DNA from: Enterobacter ludwigii
GTDB taxonomy: Bacteria > Pseudomonadota > Gammaproteobacteria > Enterobacterales > Enterobacteriaceae
Assembly: GCA_023023105.1 (NCBI GenBank)
Contig: CP083824.1
Coordinates: 1,116,001-1,180,000 of the forward strand
Length of the DNA stretch: 64,000 nucleotides
Direction: 5' to 3'
Shown here: positions 56,513 to 64,000 of the stretch, piece by piece
Position numbering within the stretch: position 1 is the stretch's first letter
Layout of the letters: every line of letters starts with the position of its first letter
The notes under the pieces: generated by a model
Databases searched by the model: none
Told to the model about the DNA's origin: nothing
The model's input: only the letters and a program-made list of their open reading frames with translations
Translations under genes and position numbers: made by a program

Positions 56513-57616
56513 ATGAAAAAGCCTCAATTCATCTGCGTGGTGTTTGTCATGATTATTGCTTCAGCTGCAAGTTTACCGTTTGTCCTGAATGCCGGATTTG
56601 GCCAGTCCCCGCAGGGGGCTCAGCTCACGGAAGTCGAGGCTTCCCCACAGCATCGTGACGGGAAATTCCACAATACGTTGCCGACACCGGGTTATAACGG
56701 TGACAAGAATATGCTGGTGGCGATGTGGGAGTTTCTGACCCAAAAAACGGAAAACGCACGCCCGGCTCAGCCGCTGCCGATGGTGAAAACCGATCTTGCG
56801 AGCCTGCCGCTGGAGCAGGACACCCTGGTGTGGCTTGGTCACTCTTCCTGGTATCTCCAGCTGGCGGGCAAACGCATTCTGATCGATCCGGTGCTGGGTA
56901 ACTATGCCGCGCCGTTCTCGTTCCTGAATAAAGCCTTCGTCGGCGAGTATCCATGGCGCGCTGAGAGCATGCCGGAAATCGACCTGCTGATTATCTCGCA
57001 CGATCACTACGATCATCTTGATTACGCCACCATCAGGGCATTACTGCCGAAGGTGAAGCGTGTGGTGACACCGCTGGGTGTCGGATCTCACCTGCGTTAC
57101 TGGGGGATGAAACCAGAGATTATCGACGAGCGAGACTGGAACCAGTCGGTGCACATCAGTGATGAATTGACGGTGCATGTACTGCCGGCGCGTCACTTCT
57201 CCGGACGCGGTATCAAACGCGATCAAACCTTGTGGGGCAGTTTTATGTTCGTTACGCCAGAGCAGAAGGTTTACTACAGCGGTGACTCCGGGTACGGCCC
57301 GCACTTCAGGGCTATCGGCGAACAGTTTGGCGAGGTGGATTTAGCCATTATGGAAAACGGCCAGTACGACCAGGACTGGAAGTACATCCACATGCTGCCG
57401 GATGAAACGGCGCAGGCTTCAGCCGATCTTAATGCAAAAGCCGTCGTGCCCGGGCATAACGGGCGCTTCGTACTGGCGAAGCACACATGGAACGACCCGC
57501 TGATCCAGCTGGCAAAAGCCAGCAAGGACAAAAACTATCGGCTGCTGACACCGGAGTTGGGTGAGCCTGTTCGGGTGAGCGATACCACGCAAACATTTCG
57601 CGAGTGGTGGGAATAA
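56513..57616 (+). CDS. romA: MBL-fold hydrolase RomA
   Basis: Metallo-beta-lactamase-fold protein of the UlaG/NAPE-PLD-like class, 367 aa. A hydrophobic N-terminal segment (about 6-24) suggests membrane anchoring or export. The metal motif H-x-H-x-D-H is in ISHDHYDHLD (~163-168), with further ligands in LPARHFSGRG (~227), YYSGDSGYG (~259) and VPGHNGRF (~318). Known as a gene co-transcribed with ramA; overexpression was tied to altered outer-membrane protein levels, but its substrate is unknown. It starts 55 bp after the RamR site. Confidence 0.93.
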   Translation: MKKPQFICVVFVMIIASAASLPFVLNAGFGQSPQGAQLTEVEASPQHRDGKFHNTLPTPGYNGDKNMLVAMWEFLTQKTENARPAQPLPMVKTDLASLPLEQDTLVWLGHSSWYLQLAGKRILIDPVLGNYAAPFSFLNKAFVGEYPWRAESMPEIDLLIISHDHYDHLDYATIRALLPKVKRVVTPLGVGSHLRYWGMKPEIIDERDWNQSVHISDELTVHVLPARHFSGRGIKRDQTLWGSFMFVTPEQKVYYSGDSGYGPHFRAIGEQFGEVDLAIMENGQYDQDWKYIHMLPDETAQASADLNAKAVVPGHNGRFVLAKHTWNDPLIQLAKASKDKNYRLLTPELGEPVRVSDTTQTFREWWE

Positions 57617-57648
57617 TGTTTAAGCGAGAAGCTGAAGGGGAGAGCAGT

Positions 57649-57990
57649 ATGACCATTTCCGCTCAAGTCATTGATACCATCGTCGAGTGGATCGACGACA
57701 ACCTGCATCAGCCATTACGTATTGACGAGATTGCTCGCCACGCGGGTTACTCGAAATGGCACCTGCAGAGACTCTTTATGCAGTACAAAGGGGAGAGTCT
57801 GGGACGTTATATCCGTGAACGCAAGCTGCTGCTGGCGGCGCGCGATTTGCGCGAATCAGACGAGCGCGTCTATGAAATCTGCCTGCGCTACGGGTATGAC
57901 TCGCAGCAGACGTTTACGCGCATCTTTACCCGCACGTTCAACCAGCCGCCCGGAGCATACCGCAAAGAGAATCATAGCCAGGCGCATTGA
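57649..57990 (+). CDS. ramA: AraC-family multidrug-resistance activator RamA
   Basis: A 113 aa stand-alone activator related to MarA and SoxS that raises acrAB-tolC and lowers porin expression. It starts MTISAQVIDTIVEWIDDNLH at the ATG at 57649, with AAGGGGAGAG upstream; longer frames from 57604 or 57619 overlap the end of romA and are rejected. Two HTH motifs: IDEIARHAGYSKWHLQRLFM (~27-46) and VYEICLRYGYDSQQTFTRIF (~76-95), followed by PPGAYRKE. It lies 32 bp after romA in one operon under RamR. Confidence 0.96.
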   Translation: MTISAQVIDTIVEWIDDNLHQPLRIDEIARHAGYSKWHLQRLFMQYKGESLGRYIRERKLLLAARDLRESDERVYEICLRYGYDSQQTFTRIFTRTFNQPPGAYRKENHSQAH

Positions 57991-58006
57991 ACATATCGAA
58001 ATTCAG

Positions 58007-58038
58007 GCCGGGTAAGGCGTAGCCATTACCCGGCTTTT
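58007..58038 (+). repeat. REP-type palindrome / terminator after ramA
   Basis: GCCGGGTAAGGCGTAGCCATTACCCGGC followed by TTTTTT. It is a REP-like hairpin with a T run, lying 16 bases past ramA in the convergent gap with ybdJ. It should terminate ramA. Confidence 0.85.
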
Positions 58039-58045
58039 TTATGGC

Positions 58046-58294
58046 TTACGACGCCAGCGAAAACCAGCGACGCCAGACGAAACGCAACACGAAGAATTCG
58101 ATAACCCCAAGCAGTAAAAACCACAGGCAGAACAAAATGGTGTAAAGCTGGTTAAGATCGACCATATGGAAGGTGGTAACCAGTTTCTCCGCCAGCACCA
58201 GCCCAGGCGAGGGCGCAGGAAGCAGCAGGCACGAAAGCAGGGCCAGCAATAAAATGCCTCCTGCTGTGAGCAGCGATTCTAACGGGTGTTTCAT
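58046..58294 (-). CDS. ybdJ: Small inner-membrane protein YbdJ (DUF1158)
   Basis: An 82 aa protein, the same length as E. coli YbdJ. It starts MKHPLESLLTAGGILLLALL and has two hydrophobic helices (~8-32 and ~48-70) with a basic RFVWRRW end. Function unknown. It is convergent with ramA and separated by ~490 bp from the P-type ATPase on the other strand; a further small membrane-protein gene lies in that gap. Confidence 0.92.
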   Translation of the reverse strand: MKHPLESLLTAGGILLLALLSCLLLPAPSPGLVLAEKLVTTFHMVDLNQLYTILFCLWFLLLGVIEFFVLRFVWRRWFSLAS

Positions 58295-58474
58295 CTTAAT
58301 GTTAATCGTCAGTTAAAAATGTCATTGTCCGGCATCCCGGAACGTAAAGCAATATAAACCCGCCTACTCGATTTCAAGAAAATAATCGCCGTAATCTGTG
58401 TGTCAATCACAGGAATAAAATATTACCCGGCAGATAATTAAATTAATATCGCGTTATGTCAATAAATGTCTGCG

Positions 58475-58585
58475 TTACGAAAATAATTTTACAAATGTAT
58501 AGGTGCTAAAACCAATTAACGTGGCAATAACAATGGCTGCGATAATATATAACGCCAGGCGGCGCCCGCGATAAATACCAAACAT
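58475..58585 (-). CDS. Unlisted 36-aa membrane protein
   Basis: ATG at 58585 is preceded by GAGGAGGATCC, a near-ideal ribosome binding site. The product starts MFGIYRGRRLALYIIAAIVI and ends FVKLFS before a TAA at 58475-58477. It has a basic N-terminal stretch (R6, R8, R9) and one hydrophobic helix (about 10-26), the plan of regulatory small membrane proteins with the N terminus inside. I do not recognise it as MgtS, KdpF, CydX or another named small protein. It lies head to head with a P-type ATPase gene and has a PhoP-box-like repeat in its leader. Confidence 0.72.
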   Translation of the reverse strand: MFGIYRGRRLALYIIAAIVIATLIGFSTYTFVKLFS

Positions 58586-58595
58586 GGATCCTCCT

Positions 58596-58612
58596 CGTTT
58601 AGATTTGGTTTA
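58596..58612 (+). promoter_or_regulatory. PhoP box upstream of the P-type ATPase
   Basis: CGTTTA-GATTT-GGTTTA is a direct hexamer repeat with the 11 bp phase of the PhoP site (T/G)GTTTA-N5-(T/G)GTTTA, with one mismatch. TGTAAAAAT (58622-58630) gives a weak -10 about 12 bp downstream on the plus strand, as at class I PhoP promoters. It would leave a leader of ~150 bases before the ATPase. The sequence also lies in the leader of the divergent small gene. Confidence 0.65.
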
Positions 58613-58672
58613 GAAACATTTTGTAAAAATTAGCTCATCGAAATAGTTTTAAGCAGTTTTGAATAACCGAGA

Positions 58673-58687
58673 CGCAATTATATTGCG
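58673..58687. promoter_or_regulatory. Short AT-centred palindrome before the ATPase
   Basis: CGCAAT-TAT-ATTGCG is a perfect 6 bp dyad around TAT. On the minus strand it contains TATAAT (58682-58677), a possible -10 for the divergent small gene. It could be a regulator site or a leader hairpin. Confidence 0.45.
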
Positions 58688-58782
58688 GTAGATCAATTTT
58701 ACCCGCAAGACTTTAAAATGAATTTATTTAAGCCAGAAAGGAATTCAGGCTTCTCTTCACCGGATATTGAAGGAAAAATACG

Positions 58783-61491
58783 ATGACTGAAAAAAAATTG
58801 TCCCCAAACGTGCCGCCTTCCGGCGGGCTGGCATATCAGCAGACCGTCGAGCAGGTGCTTACCCACACGCAGAGCCAGGCCAGCGGTCTGGACCGTGCAG
58901 AGGCGCAGGCGCGTCTGCAAAAATCTGGTCCGAACGCGCTGCCGGAGAAAAAAGGTAAACCCGCCTGGCTGCGTTTTTTGGCCCATTTTAATGATGTGCT
59001 GATTTATGTCCTGCTGGCCGCCGCCGTATTAACGGCAGTGATGGGCCACTGGGTCGATACGCTGGTTATTTTGGGTGTCGCAGTCATTAATGCGTTAATT
59101 GGTCATGTTCAGGAAAGTAATGCGGAAAAATCCCTGAAGAGTATTCGTAATATGCTCTCCAGCGAGGCGCGCGTTATTCGCAACGGCAATCATGAAACTA
59201 TACGGACAACTGAAATAGTCCCGGGCGATATTATCGTATTACGTGCGGGAGATCGTATTCCGGCGGATATGCGTCTCATCGAAGCGCATAATTTACGGGT
59301 AGAAGAAGCGATTTTGACCGGTGAATCCACGGTTGTGGATAAACACATTTATCCGCTGAACGGTGAATTACCGTTGGGCGATCGTACCAACATGGTCTTC
59401 TCCGGAACGACCGTAAGTGCGGGCGGCGGCGTTGGCGTGGTCACCGCGACCGGTAAGGATACGGAACTCGGCCACATCAACCAGATGATGGCGGGCATCG
59501 AAAAGCACCGCACGCCGCTGCTGGTACAAATGGACAAGCTGGGTAAAGCGATCTTCGTCATTATTCTGGCAATGATGGCTGCGCTGTTTGTTTTCAGCCT
59601 GGTATTTCGTGAGATCCCGATGGGCGAGTTACTGCTCTCCCTGATTAGCCTGGCGGTAGCATCCGTACCGGAAGGCCTGCCGGCGATTATCTCCATCATC
59701 CTTTCTCTGGGCGTGCAGGCGATGGCGCGTAAGCGGGCCATTATCCGCAAACTGCCGACGGTGGAAACTCTGGGAGCAATGACCGTGGTCTGCTCGGACA
59801 AAACCGGCACCCTGACCATGAACGAGATGACGGTAAAAGCCATCATCACCGCTGACAGCTGCTATCGTGTAGATGGTAACAGCTACGAGCCGGTGGGCAA
59901 TATTTACCTGGAGGGGAGCGACGAGCCCATACAAATCCAGCCTGGCACCATGCTGGAGCAGTACCTGCGGACCATTGACCTGTGTAATGACAGCCAGCTG
60001 ATTCAGGACGAGCGCGGTCTGTGGGGGATTACCGGCGGGCCGACCGAAGGCGCGCTAAAGGTACTGGCAGCGAAAGCTCATCTTGAGCCGGTCATGACCA
60101 CGCTGGTTAACAAGATCCCGTTTGACTCGCAGTATAAGTACATGAGCACCCACTACCAGGTCGGCAGTGAGGAGCAGATTTTAATTACCGGCGCGCCAGA
60201 TGTGATTTTCGCCCTGTGCGCGCAGCAGCAGAGCCGTAACGGTACACAAGATTTCGACCGCGCGTACTGGGAAACCGAGATGGAGCGCTATGCGCGCCAG
60301 GGGCTGCGTATGGTGGCAGCAGCGTTCAAACCGACGAGCGGCGAGCAGGCGTTAACCCACGATGCGCTGAAGCACGGTCTAATCTTCCTCGGTATTGCCG
60401 GGATGATGGACCCACCGCGTCCGGAAGCCATTGCGGCGATAAACGCCTGTCAGCAGGCGGGGATCCGCGTGAAGATGATCACCGGCGATCACCCGCAGAC
60501 GGCAATGAGCATCGGCCAGATGTTGGGGATCAGTAACAGCGAGCAGGCCGTAACGGGTTATCAGCTGGAGAAAATGGACGACGCCGGGCTGGCTGAAGCC
60601 GCGGTGAAGTATGACATCTTCGCCCGTACCAGCCCGGAGCATAAGCTGCGCCTGGTGAAAGCGTTGCAGGACAAAGGTGAAATCGTCGGCATGACCGGTG
60701 ACGGTGTTAATGATGCCCCGGCGCTGCGTCAGGCGGATGTGGGCATCGCGATGGGCATCAAAGGCACGGAAGTGACCAAAGAGGCTGCGGACATGGTCCT
60801 GACGGACGATAACTTCGCCACCATCGCCAGCGCGGTGAAAGAGGGGCGTCGCGTTTACGACAACCTGAAGAAGACCATCCTCTTCATTATGCCGACCAAC
60901 CTCGCGCAGGGGTTGCTGATTGTCATTGCGCTGCTGGCAGGAAATATCATTCCGCTGACCCCGGTGCTGATTTTGTGGATGAACATGGCCACTTCCGCCA
61001 CGCTCTCCTTCGGCCTGGCCTTTGAGGCCGCCGAACGCAACATCATGCGTCGTCCACCACGTAAGACCGGACAGCACGTGATGGATGCCTACGCCGTGTG
61101 GCGCGTGGCCTTCGTCGGCACCATGATTGCCATTGCGGCCTTTGCACTTGAAGCCTGGCTGGCCCCGCGCGGCCACAGCGCGGAGTTCATCCGCACCGTG
61201 CTGCTACAGATGCTGGTCTGTGCCCAGTGGGTCTACATGATTAACTGCCGCAACACGGAATCATTCTCCCTGAACAGCGGCCTGCTGGCGAACAAAGGGA
61301 TCTGGCTGGTGACGGGTGTGCTGTTCCTGCTTCAGGCGGCGATTATCTACCTGCCATTTATGCAGATGCTGTTTGGTACGGAAGCCCTTCCGCTGCGCTA
61401 CTGGTTTGTGACCCTGGCCGTTGCAGGCGTGATGTTCTTCGTCGTCGAAATCGAGAAGCGGCTGACCCGCAGGTTCCGTAAGTCTGCATAG
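58783..61491 (+). CDS. Type II cation-transporting P-type ATPase
   Basis: Predicted inner-membrane ATP-driven cation pump of 902 aa. N-terminal cation-ATPase domain (about 15-90), actuator loop TGES near 175, M4 P-E-G-L (P296-E297), phosphorylation site D339 in CSDKTGTLTMNE, nucleotide domain, hinge TGDGVNDAPAL, and ten helices in all. M6 reads L-W-M-N734-M-A-T737-S738, where Ca2+ pumps have N-x-x-T-D; the missing Asp argues against a two-site SERCA-like Ca2+ pump. Mg2+, Ca2+, Na+ or K+ remain possible; the PhoP box favours Mg2+ or acid/low-divalent stress. It is absent from this place in K-12, between ybdJ and ybdK. Confidence 0.88.
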   Translation: MTEKKLSPNVPPSGGLAYQQTVEQVLTHTQSQASGLDRAEAQARLQKSGPNALPEKKGKPAWLRFLAHFNDVLIYVLLAAAVLTAVMGHWVDTLVILGVAVINALIGHVQESNAEKSLKSIRNMLSSEARVIRNGNHETIRTTEIVPGDIIVLRAGDRIPADMRLIEAHNLRVEEAILTGESTVVDKHIYPLNGELPLGDRTNMVFSGTTVSAGGGVGVVTATGKDTELGHINQMMAGIEKHRTPLLVQMDKLGKAIFVIILAMMAALFVFSLVFREIPMGELLLSLISLAVASVPEGLPAIISIILSLGVQAMARKRAIIRKLPTVETLGAMTVVCSDKTGTLTMNEMTVKAIITADSCYRVDGNSYEPVGNIYLEGSDEPIQIQPGTMLEQYLRTIDLCNDSQLIQDERGLWGITGGPTEGALKVLAAKAHLEPVMTTLVNKIPFDSQYKYMSTHYQVGSEEQILITGAPDVIFALCAQQQSRNGTQDFDRAYWETEMERYARQGLRMVAAAFKPTSGEQALTHDALKHGLIFLGIAGMMDPPRPEAIAAINACQQAGIRVKMITGDHPQTAMSIGQMLGISNSEQAVTGYQLEKMDDAGLAEAAVKYDIFARTSPEHKLRLVKALQDKGEIVGMTGDGVNDAPALRQADVGIAMGIKGTEVTKEAADMVLTDDNFATIASAVKEGRRVYDNLKKTILFIMPTNLAQGLLIVIALLAGNIIPLTPVLILWMNMATSATLSFGLAFEAAERNIMRRPPRKTGQHVMDAYAVWRVAFVGTMIAIAAFALEAWLAPRGHSAEFIRTVLLQMLVCAQWVYMINCRNTESFSLNSGLLANKGIWLVTGVLFLLQAAIIYLPFMQMLFGTEALPLRYWFVTLAVAGVMFFVVEIEKRLTRRFRKSA

Positions 61492-61498
61492 CGAAAAC

Positions 61499-61521
61499 AC
61501 CTCTCCCCAGGTGGGGAGAGG
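61499..61521. terminator. Hairpin between the ATPase and ybdK
   Basis: ACCTCTCCCC and GGGGAGAGG arms around AGGT. It sits directly before the ybdK stop in a convergent gap and resembles a degenerate CCCTCTCCC repeat. No T run. Confidence 0.6.
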
Positions 61522-61522
61522 A

Positions 61523-62644
61523 TTACGGAGCGGTTGCCCATAGTTCACAATGTTTTTGCACCAGAGAAATAAGCGAGCCGCCGTCGGCAATAAAGTCCCG
61601 CATGCGTTGCGCCTCGCTCTTGCCCTGCTTTAACAGCAGGGCAATTTCCGTTATCGCACTTGTCGCGCCGAGTTTCTCGGCCGACGGTGCAACCTGCTCC
61701 AGCAGCCAGTCGATCTCTTCTGCAACAGTCTTCTGCTCGCCGGTGTAAACGTCCGTCAGAATGCCCTCTAATCCGTAACGGCATGCCTGAAAACGGTTAA
61801 AACGATACAGCAGAAAATCCCGCTCCTGATGCTTATAGGGCCGCGCGGTCAATAGCCAGTGTGACGTAGCCTGAATTAACCCGGCAATATTGATCGCGTG
61901 GCCGAGCGTCAGCGGGGTATCCATCACCCGCACCTCCACGGTGCCAAAATGTGGGCTGGGACGAATATCCCAGTGCAGATCTTTAATGCTGTCGACCATG
62001 CTGGTGGCACTCAAACGGCGGAACAGCCCTTCAAACTCCTGCCAGTTGTTAACCCACGGCATTTGGCCGTTATCCGGGAATCCGGAAAAGATATTAAGCC
62101 GCGACGAGGCAAACTTCGTGTCTGTACCCTGCATGTACGGCGATGCCGCCGCCAGGGCAATGAAGTGCGGCACAAAACGTGACAGGCCGTGCAGCAGATA
62201 AATGGCGTCATCCCCGGTCCGGCAACCGATATGCACATGCTGGCCGAACACCGTCGCCTGCAAAATCAGGTAGCCAAAGCGCTCCAGCGTGATGTTATAG
62301 CGCTCGTCGTCGCACACTTCCTGACGCTGCCATTTCTGGAACGGATGCGTTCCGCCGCCGCAAATCTGAATATGCTGATCCGCTGCCGCTCGCAGGATGC
62401 TTTGCTGAATCACAGAGAGCTGTGCTGCCGCCTGGTCGATGTTCTGACACACCCCAGTAGCGATTTCGAGCATGCTTTCGGTGATGTCGTGTTTGACTTC
62501 ACCGCCTTTGATGTCGTTTTTAACGGCGGCGATAAGGGCTGAGGAGTCCTGGCTGAGATCGTATCCAGGCGGGTTCACCACCTGCAGTTCGAGTTCGATG
62601 CCAAGAGTGAAAGGTTCGGAGGAATGGAAATCGGGTAAAGGCAT
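61523..62644 (-). CDS. ybdK: Weak gamma-glutamylcysteine ligase-like enzyme YbdK
   Basis: Carboxylate-amine ligase of the GCS2 family, 373 aa, against 372 in E. coli. The E. coli protein has weak glutamate-cysteine ligase activity; the true substrate is not known. It starts [20 protein letters not shown]; the metal/ATP site residues are in GIELELQVV (15-23) and later HVHIGCR (~150) and [12 protein letters not shown] (~240). The ATG at 62644 lies ~105 bp from the divergent PanE-like gene. Confidence 0.93.
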   Translation of the reverse strand: MPLPDFHSSEPFTLGIELELQVVNPPGYDLSQDSSALIAAVKNDIKGGEVKHDITESMLEIATGVCQNIDQAAAQLSVIQQSILRAAADQHIQICGGGTHPFQKWQRQEVCDDERYNITLERFGYLILQATVFGQHVHIGCRTGDDAIYLLHGLSRFVPHFIALAAASPYMQGTDTKFASSRLNIFSGFPDNGQMPWVNNWQEFEGLFRRLSATSMVDSIKDLHWDIRPSPHFGTVEVRVMDTPLTLGHAINIAGLIQATSHWLLTARPYKHQERDFLLYRFNRFQACRYGLEGILTDVYTGEQKTVAEEIDWLLEQVAPSAEKLGATSAITEIALLLKQGKSEAQRMRDFIADGGSLISLVQKHCELWATAP

Positions 62645-62749
62645 GGCGCACTCCGTTGTCTGTTATGTGTTGAGTATAGACAACGAGGGTGGCGCGCTCG
62701 TCTCAGGGTGGTATAACTGTTAGCAGGCTTAGCAAAAGGGGAGTGACTC

Positions 62750-63640
62750 ATGTCTGACTATCCAACCATTGCGCTGATTGGACCCGGTGCGATTGGGACC
62801 ACCATTGCCGCAGTGCTGCATGACGCTGGCCGCACGCCGTTGTTGTGCGGACGCACCGCGCACCCGGAATTGCGTTTGCGTCACGATGAGGGAGAAACGG
62901 TGGTGCCCGGTCCGGTATTAACGGATCCGAGTATCATCACGCGCCCCGTTGATCTCGTTTTTGTGGCGGTAAAAACGACGCAAAATGCCGACAGCGCCGG
63001 ATGGCTGCGCGTGCTGTGTGACGAAAACACCGTGGTCTGCGCCCTGCAAAATGGCGTTGAGCAAAAAGCCCAGCTTGCGCCGTGGGTCAACGGCGCAACG
63101 GTACTGCCGTCGGTGGTCTGGTTCCCGGCGCAGCGTGAGCCGGATGCTTCAGTATGGCTGCGCGCCAAACCGCGTCTGACATTGCCGGATGTCCCGCAGG
63201 CACAACGAGTGGTCGATGCCCTGCGTGGCACACGCTGTGCGGTTGAACTGTCGGCAGATTTCTCCAGTGTGGCATGGCGCAAACTGCTGCAAAATGCGGT
63301 GGCTGGCCTGATGGTGCTGGCCAATCGTCGCGCCGGGATGTTCTCTCGCGAGGATATTAGCGAGCTGGCGCTTGCGTATTTGCGTGAAGGGCTGGCCGTC
63401 GCTCGTGCCGAGGGGGCAAACCTGGACGATGAGGTGGCACAAGAGATCCTGACAAACTTCCAGCATGCACCTGCCGATTTAGGCACATCGATCCTCGCAG
63501 ATCGTCAGGCCAACCGGCCCCTGGAGTGGGATATTCGTAACGGTGTTATTCAACGTTATGGTCGCGCGCACGGTATCCCGGTTCCCATTAGCGACGTGGT
63601 AGTGCCACTGCTGGCGGCAGGGAGTGAAGGCCCGGGATAA
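62750..63640 (+). CDS. 2-dehydropantoate 2-reductase (PanE/ApbA) family protein
   Basis: NADP(H)-dependent ketopantoate-reductase-like enzyme of 296 aa. The N-terminal Rossmann motif is GPGAIGTTIA (~11-20); VAVKTTQN (~67-74) carries the conserved Lys, and ALQNGVEQ (~100) is the family block. The C-terminal helical domain has WRKLLQNAVAG with the catalytic Lys, and later LGTSILADRQANRPLEWD (~245-262). E. coli panE lies elsewhere, so this is probably a paralogue, perhaps acting on another 2-oxo acid. GGGGAG precedes the ATG. Confidence 0.88.
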   Translation: MSDYPTIALIGPGAIGTTIAAVLHDAGRTPLLCGRTAHPELRLRHDEGETVVPGPVLTDPSIITRPVDLVFVAVKTTQNADSAGWLRVLCDENTVVCALQNGVEQKAQLAPWVNGATVLPSVVWFPAQREPDASVWLRAKPRLTLPDVPQAQRVVDALRGTRCAVELSADFSSVAWRKLLQNAVAGLMVLANRRAGMFSREDISELALAYLREGLAVARAEGANLDDEVAQEILTNFQHAPADLGTSILADRQANRPLEWDIRNGVIQRYGRAHGIPVPISDVVVPLLAAGSEGPG

Positions 63641-63738
63641 AGGAGAAAGCGGTCTTCGAGAGAGGGGAGCGCTGGCATCCATTGCGGGACATTCAGAATC
63701 GATCGTTGATGTCTGATTAATATGCCCCCTATTTCCTT

Positions 63739-64000
63739 CTATTGATGTGGCAAGTCATTACAGAGTTCTTGTAATTCATTGAACAGTCTTGCCACATGGA
63801 AACCGTCGCACACGGAATGGTGTACCTGAACGGCGAGAGGTAACAGTACTTTCCCATCTTGTTCGTAATATTTTGCGAGAGTGAACATCGGAGCAAAAAA
63901 GTTCTGCATATTAGCAACGTTGACATTAAAACTGGTAAAACTCACCCAGGGAATAGCCGATACGAAAAATATATTTTCCCGAGACTCTTCCTTAGGCCAA
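63739..64000 (-). CDS. catA: Type A chloramphenicol acetyltransferase, C-terminal part
   Basis: Trimeric enzyme that O-acetylates chloramphenicol with acetyl-CoA. The frame is open to the right edge; 86 codons are visible, starting W-P-K-E-E-S and running through [20 protein letters not shown]. The catalytic block [18 protein letters not shown] contains the active His in H-H-x-x-x-D-G. It ends NDLPHQ with TAG at 63739-63741. The start is outside the window. No transposon ends or integron features are nearby, so it looks like a resident chromosomal gene beside ybdK. Confidence 0.93.
   Translation of the reverse strand, partial: WPKEESRENIFFVSAIPWVSFTSFNVNVANMQNFFAPMFTLAKYYEQDGKVLLPLAVQVHHSVCDGFHVARLFNELQELCNDLPHQ

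Noticed and set aside
57604..57648. Upstream starts for ramA
   Set aside because: They overlap the romA 3' end and add residues unlike RamA; the ATG at 57649 has its own ribosome binding site and gives the family length of 113 aa.
58295..58474. A second small gene between ybdJ and the 36-codon gene
   Set aside because: No start codon with a convincing ribosome binding site and an open frame of useful length.

Overview
The window is a stretch of enterobacterial chromosome, most likely from Enterobacter (cloacae complex or a near relative). Gene order follows E. coli K-12 from hemH-gsk through ybbP, then selU-purK-purE, lpxH-ppiB-cysS, the sfm/fim-fimZ-argU locus, and pheP-ybdG-nfsB-ybdF-ybdJ-ybdK. 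The nitroreductase at 54600-55253 is, from memory, almost the same as the well known Enterobacter cloacae nitroreductase. The ramR-romA-ramA locus, which K-12 lacks, also points to Enterobacter/Klebsiella/Salmonella. Genes are dense, short palindromic repeats are common in 3' gaps, and there is no prophage or CRISPR array.

Region by region. 1-19602 is a conserved core block: the end of hemH, gsk, ybaL, fsr, ushA, ybaK, ybaP, the copper pair copA/cueR with its CueR operator, qmcA-ybbJ, fetAB, cnoX, ybbO, tesA, and ybbA-ybbP. A porin gene (19785-20930) follows, where K-12 carries rhsD. 21056-23784 holds selU and purEK with a PurR box. 23956-25436 holds a small BhsA-like secreted protein gene with an intact IS3-family (IS407-group) element only about 50 bp upstream of its start, flanked by a GATG duplication. 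25527-28308 is lpxH, ppiB and cysS. 28398-32912 has ybcI, an inserted LacI-regulator plus PTS EIICB sugar locus with palindromic operators, then ybcJ and folD.

33223-42541 is a complete Salmonella-type type 1 fimbrial cluster: fimA-I-C-D-H-F, then fimZ, fimY and an EAL-domain gene on the other strand, ending at the tRNA-Arg(UCU) gene argU. Just past the tRNA lie accessory-looking genes: a lone cytochrome P450 and a Fur-box-preceded FbpABC ferric transporter. The core then resumes with pheP and ybdG. It is interrupted three times: by a DHA2 MFS pump with a divergent XRE regulator and a DUF2157 membrane protein, by ramR/romA-ramA with a textbook RamR operator, and by a P-type ATPase. In front of the ATPase lie a near-consensus PhoP box and an unlisted 36-codon membrane-protein gene with a strong ribosome binding site. 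The window ends with ybdK, a PanE-like reductase, and the 3' end of a chromosomal catA gene.

The most interesting items are the small ORF plus PhoP box plus ATPase module (58475-61491), the P450 beside argU, the rare Arg codons of fimY beside the matching tRNA gene, the IS placed in the 5' region of a stress-protein gene, the tandem LacI-type operators, and the dyads between the MFS and XRE genes. I did not see a clearly new multi-gene system. Family names come from recognising sequences, not from a search.
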